NCBI GenBank assembly: GCA_964596375.1 | Contig: CAZQTO010000062.1 | Coordinates: forward strand, 1 to 13,173 | Length of the DNA stretch: 13,173 bases | Reading direction: 5' to 3' | From: UBA1543 sp964596375 | GTDB lineage: Bacteria; Pseudomonadota; Zetaproteobacteria; Mariprofundales; Mariprofundaceae | Shown: positions 1 through 7,111 of the stretch, piece by piece | Numbering within the stretch: the stretch's first letter is position 1 | Layout of the letters: each line of letters opens with the position of its first letter | Translations under genes and position numbers: made by a program | The notes under the pieces: model-generated | Told to the model about the DNA's origin: nothing | Databases searched by the model: none | What the model saw: the letters and a program-made list of their open reading frames with translations, nothing else

Positions 1-21
1 TAGTACGAAGATAAGGGGGTC

Positions 22-1410
22 ATGATGGAATTCGCCAGCAAGTCCAGACAAGCAAAGCCAGTTCATCGGATCAGGCCGTCGCGCCTTGCCTCTCCCCAGA
101 AGTGGAATAGCAGTCAACAATCAGAGGTGCGTCATATTCTCCGTGCCGCCGGTGCGCAGGCCAAGCTGACCATTGGGCAGCCCAACGACAAATACGAGCA
201 GGAAGCGGACCGTGTTGCCGATCAGGTAATGCGCATGCGTGACGCCGACGTCGCCCAACGGGTCGAGACAGGTCGCATCCAGCCCATGCAGATTCAGCGT
301 ATGTGTCCTGAATGCGAAGATGAACAATCTCTACAAAGACAACCCGAGGAAGAAGAGGAAGAACTCCAGGCAAAGTTTGTGGATGAACGAATTCAACGGC
401 AGCCGATAGATGAAGAAGATGAGGAGATGCAGGCCAAGGAAATGCCGAGCCAAACGCCGCAGGTCGGTCCCGGTATTGAATCACGCATCAACAGCCTGAA
501 AGGTGGAGGCCAGCCGCTCGATTCGGCCACCCGATCCTTTTTCGAGCCACGCTTCGGCCATGACTTTAGCCATGTTCGGGTGCATGCGGATAGCGGTGCT
601 GCAGAAACAGCGAAGTCGGTGAATGCCAGAGCATATACACTGGGCAGCAATATGGTGTTTGGTTCGGGTGAATATCAGCCGCAATCCAGTGCGGGCAAGC
701 GTTTATTGGGCCATGAATTAACGCATGTGGTGCAGCAGACAGGCGCAATCCAGCGTTATCCCGCTACGACGCCGCATGGAAGGGCGTATACTGCAGGTGT
801 TATGCATGATCATCGCCCTTCGGGGCGCTGGGCGGCTATTCAGAGTGGTTTGAGTTGCTTGAACGGGGCCACGGAATGTGCGTGTTCTCTTGCCCCTCCT
901 AGGGGGGTTCTTATGCTGGCCTATCTCCATGAGCTCTCAGGCTATCCGCTGGCACAAGATCATTTGGGCTATTATGCACGAGGTGTAGGCACGGATTATA
1001 CAGAGTCTGTTGCAACCTTTATCGCCAGAGATAGCGGAGTGCGGAGCAAACTGGCGAGATATATCGGGACGGCTGACCGGGGGCACTTCAAAGTTTACCA
1101 AAGCGACTACACGGACCAGGATTTTCGCTATGCATTCGGTGCGCTGGATCGACTGGATTATGAGGTCGATAGAGCAGCCGGGACTGTACATGTCTGGTTT
1201 GTCGATCGTTACGAGTTTCACCCGGTTTATCCGGGTTTTTATACAAAGAAGCCCGGTGATGCTGCACGAGTAACGAACTGTGTTCATGCAGCAGCCGTTG
1301 AGTTAAAGGCATCGGGTGCGGCTGATTTCTGGATGGTGGGGTATGGCACTGTTCCCCTGGCTATAGTGACTGGTTCCAGTTCGCCAGGTGGGGGGGGAGG
1401 GGCATTGTAG
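22..1410 (+). CDS. eCIS-core (DUF4157) protein with unrecognised C-terminal domain
   Basis: This 462-residue protein belongs to the DUF4157/eCIS-core family, whose members are often linked to extracellular contractile injection systems and act as putative effectors. Visible parts are a basic leader (1-50), the first core motif (DKYEQEADRVADQVMRM, 56-72), CPEC at 95-98, a linker with two Glu-rich repeats (about 103-139), and the main core half at 152-239 ending in HELTH (231-235). Residues 245-450 form a separate domain that I do not recognise. It has clustered cysteines (279, 286, 288), an aromatic stretch VWFVDRYEFHP (391-401), and a TNCVHAAAVELK motif (418-429). It has no second HExxH, unlike the other four proteins. 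No signal peptide or membrane segment is seen. ATG 22 gives the leader length of the paralogues, but ATG 25 lies better behind AAGGGGG (13-19). The stop is in frame with the next gene. Confidence 0.9.
   Translation: MMEFASKSRQAKPVHRIRPSRLASPQKWNSSQQSEVRHILRAAGAQAKLTIGQPNDKYEQEADRVADQVMRMRDADVAQRVETGRIQPMQIQRMCPECEDEQSLQRQPEEEEEELQAKFVDERIQRQPIDEEDEEMQAKEMPSQTPQVGPGIESRINSLKGGGQPLDSATRSFFEPRFGHDFSHVRVHADSGAAETAKSVNARAYTLGSNMVFGSGEYQPQSSAGKRLLGHELTHVVQQTGAIQRYPATTPHGRAYTAGVMHDHRPSGRWAAIQSGLSCLNGATECACSLAPPRGVLMLAYLHELSGYPLAQDHLGYYARGVGTDYTESVATFIARDSGVRSKLARYIGTADRGHFKVYQSDYTDQDFRYAFGALDRLDYEVDRAAGTVHVWFVDRYEFHPVYPGFYTKKPGDAARVTNCVHAAAVELKASGAADFWMVGYGTVPLAIVTGSSSPGGGGGAL
1390..1402 (+). repeat. 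Homopolymeric G tract at the end of the first array gene
   Basis: Eight G residues (1390-1397), one A, then four more G residues. The tract encodes the Gly run near the C-terminus of the first protein, just ahead of its TAG stop. Tracts of this kind can slip during replication. Here a slip would alter only the last few residues and the stop context. Confidence 0.8.
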
Positions 1411-1428
1411 TTTGGTAGAAAATTTGGC

Positions 1429-3213
1429 ATGACGACATCTACGCATAAAGAGAAGCGAGCCACGCCTGTCGCACGAAGGGCGCGCCCAAGCGGTCAAGCC
1501 ATTGGGCCTGCCCAGCGTTCTCAACGCAAAGAAATTCACAATATCCTGAATGGTGTACACATTCAGCCGAAGCTCACTGTCGGCGCATCCAACGATAAAT
1601 ACGAGCAGGAGGCGGACCGCGTTGCCGATGAAGTCATGCGTATGCCCGACCCTCAAGGGTATGCAGGACTATCCGGTTCCAGCCAGTCTCCACCGCCACA
1701 CATTCAGCGCATGTGCCCCGAGTGCGAGAAGGAACAAGCCCTGCAAAGGCAGCCCGAGGAAGAAGAGGAAGAGCTTCAGGCGAAGCTTGCAGATGAGCGA
1801 ATTCAACGGCAGGCGGAAGACGAAGAGGATGAAACACTCCAGGCCAAGGAATCAGCCGGCCAGACGCCGCAGGTATCATCCGGCATCGAATCACGGATCA
1901 ACAGCCTGAAAGGCGGCGGTCAACCGCTTGATCCCGCCACCCGGTCATTTTTCGAGCCGCGCTTCGGTCACGACTTCAGCCATGTGCGCGTGCATGCCGA
2001 TGGCAGTGCTGCGGAAACTGCGAACTCTGTGAACGCCAAGGCCTTTACACTGGGCAGTAATGTTGTGTTTGGTTCCGGTGAATATCAACCGGGATCGGAT
2101 CAGGGCAGGCGTTTGCTGAGTCATGAATTGACGCATGTGGTTCAGCAAAAGAACCGCGTCTCACAGGCATCGTTGCAGCGCACTTGTTCGCCTGCCAGAT
2201 CAAGGGACAATTCCAAACCGGATGAAGGCATCAAGGCGGGGCAATATCAAGATCCTGCCGATGCATGCAGCTGGATATTTTATGGGTTTCACATTGGCAG
2301 CAAGGAATACACGCTGGCATTTTCGCCTGGAACCAACCTGCTCAATCAGTACCTAAAGTCCCATACAGGAAGCAGCATGGAAATTCAGGGTTTTGCGGAT
2401 TGTTTCGGTTCCGACAGCGGCAATATATATGTTGCCAATAAACGTGCTGCAAACATGAAACAGGCATTTACTTCAGGTGTTCAGGGGCAAATAACGGTTC
2501 TTCCGAATAAAGGGCCAAGTTATATCACAGGCAACGACACTGCTCTGAGACGCGCAATCAATCGAGGGGTTCGGGTGAAGCTCATCCCTACGGCAGGCGA
2601 TTCGTGTCCGGCATCCAGATCCTTGCTGGATCAGTTAAGCCCGAAGAATATGGGTATGTGCAGTACGGCGGATTTCGAGGTGTTGAAAAAGGCCAACGCG
2701 GTTGCCGTAGCCACGACGATGACAGCCTTGGCGAGAATTAGAGACTGGAAGAAAGGAAGCAATATCAAGGCGCTGCTCGATGCCTATTTTGCTTCCAGCA
2801 ACGACGTGGAACGACAGGAAGCCGCCACGGTGGTAGAGACGTTTGCCAATAAACTGATTGGCAAATTACAGACCCCGACCTTTGATTGCATCGATGCAGC
2901 GCATTTTTTGCACTCAATAGCTTGCAAGGATGGGGCGGGGAACCCCACGTATGCGTGGGACAGGGGTATTGGCGATGCGCCGACTTTCTGTTTCCCTGAA
3001 ATGAACTCACTAGCCGACCCGTTTGCACAGTCTTCTGTGATTGTTCATGAGTTTTCTCACCGCTTGGGCGGCACTCACGACTACGGCGCCTACTATGATT
3101 CGACTACCTGTTTGCCAACAACAAGTGTCGCGTCTTTGGGCTTTAAAAAGCGATTGACCCATACCGATACCGTGGCCTGCTTCATTACTATTCTTGCGCA
3201 GAAGAGTCCATGA
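1429..3213 (+). CDS. eCIS-core protein with OmpA-like domain and Asp-zincin (M35-like) peptidase
   Basis: A 594-residue modular protein. It has the shared leader (1-50), the first DUF4157 motif (57-72), CPEC (96-99), two acidic linker repeats (105-140) and the main core half (153-240, HELTH 232-236). Residues about 290-386 resemble an OmpA C-terminal-like domain: GFAD at 321-324, NKRA at 337-340 and NRGVRVKL at 378-385 fit that family's pattern. The C-terminus carries HEFSH (540-544) followed by GTHD (548-551) and HTDTVACF (578-585), which suits the Asp-zincin/M35 family (HExxH plus GTxD). The same stretch also fits the metzincin pattern HExxHxxGxxH, so the exact clan is not settled. Cysteines at 487, 499, 521, 561 and 584 could form disulfides. 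The predicted role is a secreted zinc endopeptidase effector. The start at 1429 matches the paralogues' leader length. Only 18 bases separate it from the previous stop, and no strong Shine-Dalgarno site is seen. Confidence 0.88.
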   Translation: MTTSTHKEKRATPVARRARPSGQAIGPAQRSQRKEIHNILNGVHIQPKLTVGASNDKYEQEADRVADEVMRMPDPQGYAGLSGSSQSPPPHIQRMCPECEKEQALQRQPEEEEEELQAKLADERIQRQAEDEEDETLQAKESAGQTPQVSSGIESRINSLKGGGQPLDPATRSFFEPRFGHDFSHVRVHADGSAAETANSVNAKAFTLGSNVVFGSGEYQPGSDQGRRLLSHELTHVVQQKNRVSQASLQRTCSPARSRDNSKPDEGIKAGQYQDPADACSWIFYGFHIGSKEYTLAFSPGTNLLNQYLKSHTGSSMEIQGFADCFGSDSGNIYVANKRAANMKQAFTSGVQGQITVLPNKGPSYITGNDTALRRAINRGVRVKLIPTAGDSCPASRSLLDQLSPKNMGMCSTADFEVLKKANAVAVATTMTALARIRDWKKGSNIKALLDAYFASSNDVERQEAATVVETFANKLIGKLQTPTFDCIDAAHFLHSIACKDGAGNPTYAWDRGIGDAPTFCFPEMNSLADPFAQSSVIVHEFSHRLGGTHDYGAYYDSTTCLPTTSVASLGFKKRLTHTDTVACFITILAQKSP

Positions 3214-3219
3214 AGGTTT

Positions 3220-5889
3220 ATGCTGGTGTCCGCGCATAAGGAGAAGCGGGCTTCGCCGGTTGCGCGCAAGGCGCGGCAGGCGAAGCAGCCCATTGCGCCG
3301 GTGCAGCATGCTCAACGCACAGAAATCCACAACATTCTTCATTCCACCGGGGGACAGGCCAAGTTGACCATCGGGCAATCCAACGATAAATATGAGCAGG
3401 AGGCGGACCGCGTTGCCGATGAAGTCATGCGTATGCCCGATCCTCAAGGGCATGCAGGACGATCCGGTTCAAACCAGCCTCCGCCGCCACGCATTCAGCG
3501 CATGTGCCCCGAATGCGAAGAAGAAGAGGAATTACAGCGGCAGACAGAGGAAGAAGGGCAGGAAGAATTAGTCCAGCCAATGTTGACCGAAGGGGTAATT
3601 CAGCGGAAGAAGGGAGAGGAAGAAGTCTATCCACAGTCACTTTCACGTGATGGGTTTGTAAAGGAATGGAGAAAACACACCGGCAGAAATTCTGAAGAAG
3701 CTCCATTTGGATACACCAGAATGGATATTGGCAGGAAAGGCGGAGCGGACGAAGGGGAAAGCCCATATAAAACAAAACAAGTTGCGGGGGGGCTGGTCCT
3801 TAAGCATGCAAAGATGCCAAGATTCGATATTACCTCCATTTATACTCAAGCTGGAAGCTATATTGAAGGAGAGGCCCCTGTTGGGCCCGGATTCGACTGT
3901 CCTGAAGGACGCTATCCGGTTGAGTGGATAATTACGGACGATGGGGCTTCAAAAATTGCAGAAGGGGAACAGGAGCATTGTAGTGACTACAAACGTGCTC
4001 TGGATATTTCGGTTAGGCCATATGTGCATGCCATAAACGAGTTGGCAGATAGCAAACAGGTGTTTTCCAACTTGGATGAGGCTGATGCTGCTTTAGAATC
4101 CATGGTTGGTGTACATCCTTCTCGTTGGGAAGAGGTGGCCAAGTGCTTGTTGGCTAAGACACTTGTTCGAGACGAGAAGCATCTCCATACCCCAATTCCT
4201 GATATTTCCTCACCAGCAGGACCAGAGTGTGGCTCCATAAATGCAACAGTTAGCCAGACAAGTCTAAGGTCCGTGGGACAGCTTCTTCCGGACAAATTGG
4301 TACGCGGATGTGGAGAAAAACAGATATTGCAACGTCAGCAGATAGATGAGAATGATAAAGAGATACAGGCTAAGGAAGTTCCGGAACAGACCCCGATAGT
4401 CGCCTCCAACCTTGAATCACGAATCAACAGTCTGAAAGGCGGCGGACGGCCGCTCGATCAGGCAACCCGCGCCTTCTTCGAGCCCCGCATCGGCCATGAT
4501 TTCAGCCATGTGCGAGTGCATGCAGACAGCCATGCTTCGGAAACAGCGAAGTCGGTAAATGCACGTGCATTTACACTCGGCAGCAATATGGTGTTTGGCT
4601 CGGGGGAATATCAGCCCCAATCCAAGGAAGGGAAGCGATTGCTGGGGCATGAATTAACTCATGTGGTACAACAAAGTGGTGGATCGGCTCTCTGCCTTGC
4701 GAGCAAGAAATCCGCGAACCCATCACCTAATTCCTCCAAATTAGATATTGTGTTTTTGGGGCCCCAATCCGGTTTCGATCGGGTGCAACGAAAGCCTCCC
4801 ATACGCCAACCAAACGAGGTGATCGCTGAGGCTGAAGCATTTCCCGCCGAGGCGGTGGCCGAACTTGAGCGAAGGCGGTTGGCGGAAGAGGTCCGGACTA
4901 CCGATCCTGAGAAGTCCATCGAGTTGGTGCTCGCGAAGGCCAACGCTGAAGCCGAAGTCGAGAAAGCGGTTCGGATGCTGATCGACACCTACCGCCACGC
5001 TCTATCCGTGGCTGGCGACGACACGAAAAAACAGCGGCAGGCGCAGGAGAACTTTCTTGATGCTGTGAGCCGAGTTCGTGAGAGCTACGAGAAGATGTTC
5101 GATATGCAGGTACGATGGGGCATCGAGTTCGACTACGGCACCAAGCTTGTTTACTTCTCGAAACAGGAAGGCGTGAGCCGCTATGCCGTCTATGCATGGT
5201 CCAAGAATGAACTTGATATCATTGACAGTATTCTGCAGCAGATTCCGTCCACCTACCTTTCGCGAGGGTCGCAGCGAATCAAGAAAATCCAGCGCGGTGG
5301 ATCGGAGGGGGCAACGGGTGCGAGTTGGAATGAAACCACAGGTACCATTACTATATACGATGAAGGCTTCAAGGATCCCGAAAAGGTGGCCGACATCATT
5401 CTCCACGAGGTCGGTCACGGTACTGTTACTGAGCGGTCTGTGGTTGGTGTAGGCAAACTGCCGCCCGAGGACTGGATGAAGCTTAGCGACTGGAAGGCGA
5501 CTCCCCGTGCTTCAGTCGCCTCTGAGCTCTCTCTGTCTGCGACCGACGCTACCGACTTGCTGGCCAAGATGGATGAGCGTAAGGGCAGACAGTCTAACGT
5601 TTTCAGTTCCTGGTTTGAAGTCGTGAACGCTCGAAAGGTTGTGTTCAACAAGTACGAGGGCATTGGCCCTTGCGAAAATCTTCTCCACTACGCTACTGCT
5701 CACGATGCCGAGTTTATGAGCGACTACGCACGCACGCATCCCGCCGAAGACCTTGCCGAGAGCTTTTCCCACTATCTCCTCAAGCCCGGCGATACAAAGG
5801 CCACATTGGATGTCGGCAAGAAAGGAGTCACCGATAAGTGGGACTACCTCGTGGCGCACTACCCCGAAAAGCTGAGGAAGAAACCCTGA
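3220..5889 (+). CDS. Large eCIS-core protein with an inserted domain and a C-terminal HEVGH zincin
   Basis: At 889 residues this is the longest of the array. It has the shared leader (1-50), the first core motif (57-72), CPEC (96-99) and linker repeats. Then, unlike its relatives, it carries about 240 extra residues (130-368) before the second linker repeat (369-385) and the main core half (398-485, HELTH 477-481). The insert has EHCSDYKRA (252-260) and RDEKHLH (317-323), and I cannot name it. Residues 530-630 are Glu/Ala/Arg-rich and probably helical. HEVGH (729-733) followed by DLAESFSHYL (844-853) looks like a zinc peptidase with a downstream Glu ligand, as in gluzincin-like toxins. Sampled rows are about 43% GC in the insert and 52-62% in the C-terminal part, suggesting mosaic origin. 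It begins 6 bases after the previous stop and in the same frame, with GAAGG (3212-3216) close upstream. Confidence 0.88.
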   Translation: MLVSAHKEKRASPVARKARQAKQPIAPVQHAQRTEIHNILHSTGGQAKLTIGQSNDKYEQEADRVADEVMRMPDPQGHAGRSGSNQPPPPRIQRMCPECEEEEELQRQTEEEGQEELVQPMLTEGVIQRKKGEEEVYPQSLSRDGFVKEWRKHTGRNSEEAPFGYTRMDIGRKGGADEGESPYKTKQVAGGLVLKHAKMPRFDITSIYTQAGSYIEGEAPVGPGFDCPEGRYPVEWIITDDGASKIAEGEQEHCSDYKRALDISVRPYVHAINELADSKQVFSNLDEADAALESMVGVHPSRWEEVAKCLLAKTLVRDEKHLHTPIPDISSPAGPECGSINATVSQTSLRSVGQLLPDKLVRGCGEKQILQRQQIDENDKEIQAKEVPEQTPIVASNLESRINSLKGGGRPLDQATRAFFEPRIGHDFSHVRVHADSHASETAKSVNARAFTLGSNMVFGSGEYQPQSKEGKRLLGHELTHVVQQSGGSALCLASKKSANPSPNSSKLDIVFLGPQSGFDRVQRKPPIRQPNEVIAEAEAFPAEAVAELERRRLAEEVRTTDPEKSIELVLAKANAEAEVEKAVRMLIDTYRHALSVAGDDTKKQRQAQENFLDAVSRVRESYEKMFDMQVRWGIEFDYGTKLVYFSKQEGVSRYAVYAWSKNELDIIDSILQQIPSTYLSRGSQRIKKIQRGGSEGATGASWNETTGTITIYDEGFKDPEKVADIILHEVGHGTVTERSVVGVGKLPPEDWMKLSDWKATPRASVASELSLSATDATDLLAKMDERKGRQSNVFSSWFEVVNARKVVFNKYEGIGPCENLLHYATAHDAEFMSDYARTHPAEDLAESFSHYLLKPGDTKATLDVGKKGVTDKWDYLVAHYPEKLRKKP

Positions 5890-5985
5890 GGTGCCCCATC
5901 AATATGTATGGGATAGCGATGATTGCCGGGATGGTCTATAAACACCTTAAGAGCTTGGGATAAGACTAGGTGAAGCAGATGGCTG

Positions 5986-7062
5986 ATGAGCATGTTTGCG
6001 GTTAAGAAAAAGCATTCGTCAGCAGTGACGCGAAAGGCATCATGTCCAAATACTCTGCCTGTTGGTCCGGTGCGGCATTTTCAACGCCAAGATATCAACA
6101 ACATTCTACATAATCCGCCTACCTCCAGGTCGCAGGTTGAGTCGGAACCATATAGGAACGACCAACTTGGATTTGGCACCGTTAAAGTAAGTTTACGTTT
6201 TGCAAGTCCAAAAGAAGTTCGCGAACTTTACTGGAGGTATGGGGTTAGGATTCCTGGGACTCCTCCAGAACTGAATTTTGGAGCCGACGGGGCAATCCCC
6301 CAACAGTATCGGAAGTCTTTACAGCTGGCATTCGACATGATTTATCGCATTGAAAAGTCGATCTTGTTTGCAACCGAGCTGAACCGTCTAAAACAGAAAT
6401 CCTCAAAGGCTCCTCAAATATCCACGCTTAATGTAAGCAAGATGCAACAGGCTTTAACACGGATGAGAATCCACCTTGCAGATACGACCGTGAGAGAAAA
6501 GGAGGTTCAAAAAGCAGTTCAAGAAGAACAAGCAGCAGATTCAGGACTGGTGCTTGAACAGCAAACTGCCGGATTTACAAAGATGGGGAGCAATGAAGTA
6601 TATCTGAGAGAGTTTGCACTTCAGCAGGGCGTTGAAAGCATGGCTTCTCTTCTGTTCCATGAATCGATCCATGTGGCAGGTGTTCCGATGGGGCCGTTGA
6701 TGCTTTATGAGCCTCACTTGCACGAATTTGAAGCCCGCGTTGGCTTTCCTATCATGATGGGGGGTGCAGACATATCCCCGATCCCTGTACAACGCATGGG
6801 ATTTGGCTCTTTATCAATCGGATATGTTCTTCGAACAATCGGTGGTGAAGAAATGCCATCTGACTTACACATAGAGATACTGGATGACGAACATCAATCC
6901 ATATTAAAGAAGCCTATTGCCAGTTCGCCGGGGAATCATATCTATGTCTGGGATGGAAAAGATTCTCGTAATCAGCCTGTTCCCCGGGGGTTATATACAG
7001 TTCGAATTACTTCTCAGGACATGTCTTTGCTGGGGAGTGCTTTGATTGAAGTCAGAAGATGA
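5986..7062 (+). CDS. Leader-only array member: HESIH zincin with FlgD-type Ig-like domain
   Basis: A 358-residue protein whose first 42 residues align with the leader of its neighbours (VKKK, SAVTRKA, then QRQDINNILH), with one extra residue. The DUF4157 motifs, CPEC and acidic linker are absent. The middle contains FHESIHVAG (224-232), a zincin motif, followed by Glu candidates (242, 247, 249) for a third ligand. After a VQRM (268-271) the C-terminus (about 290-356) has WDGKDSRNQPVPRGLYTVRI, the signature of FlgD-type Ig-like domains (beta sandwiches often placed at protein C-termini). The predicted role is a metallopeptidase effector using the same export leader as its neighbours. ATG 5986 is chosen because the leader length then matches; ATG 5992 is possible. 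A 96-base gap precedes it, with a TATAAA (5937-5942) but no convincing -35 box. Confidence 0.82.
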   Translation: MSMFAVKKKHSSAVTRKASCPNTLPVGPVRHFQRQDINNILHNPPTSRSQVESEPYRNDQLGFGTVKVSLRFASPKEVRELYWRYGVRIPGTPPELNFGADGAIPQQYRKSLQLAFDMIYRIEKSILFATELNRLKQKSSKAPQISTLNVSKMQQALTRMRIHLADTTVREKEVQKAVQEEQAADSGLVLEQQTAGFTKMGSNEVYLREFALQQGVESMASLLFHESIHVAGVPMGPLMLYEPHLHEFEARVGFPIMMGGADISPIPVQRMGFGSLSIGYVLRTIGGEEMPSDLHIEILDDEHQSILKKPIASSPGNHIYVWDGKDSRNQPVPRGLYTVRITSQDMSLLGSALIEVRR

Positions 7063-7111
7063 CTTTGGGGAGCAGAAGGCAAAGCATGATTATGGGACAG
7101 AAGAAACGATC

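Noticed and set aside
5895..5912. Hairpin CCCAT/ATGGG after the gene at 3220, considered as a terminator.
   Set aside because: The stem is only 5 bp with an 8-base loop and no T tract.
7046..7111. Upstream ATG for the last effector gene, overlapping the end of the previous gene.
   Set aside because: It adds 22 residues with no counterpart in the paralogues, whereas ATG 7112 gives the exact leader length and sequence.
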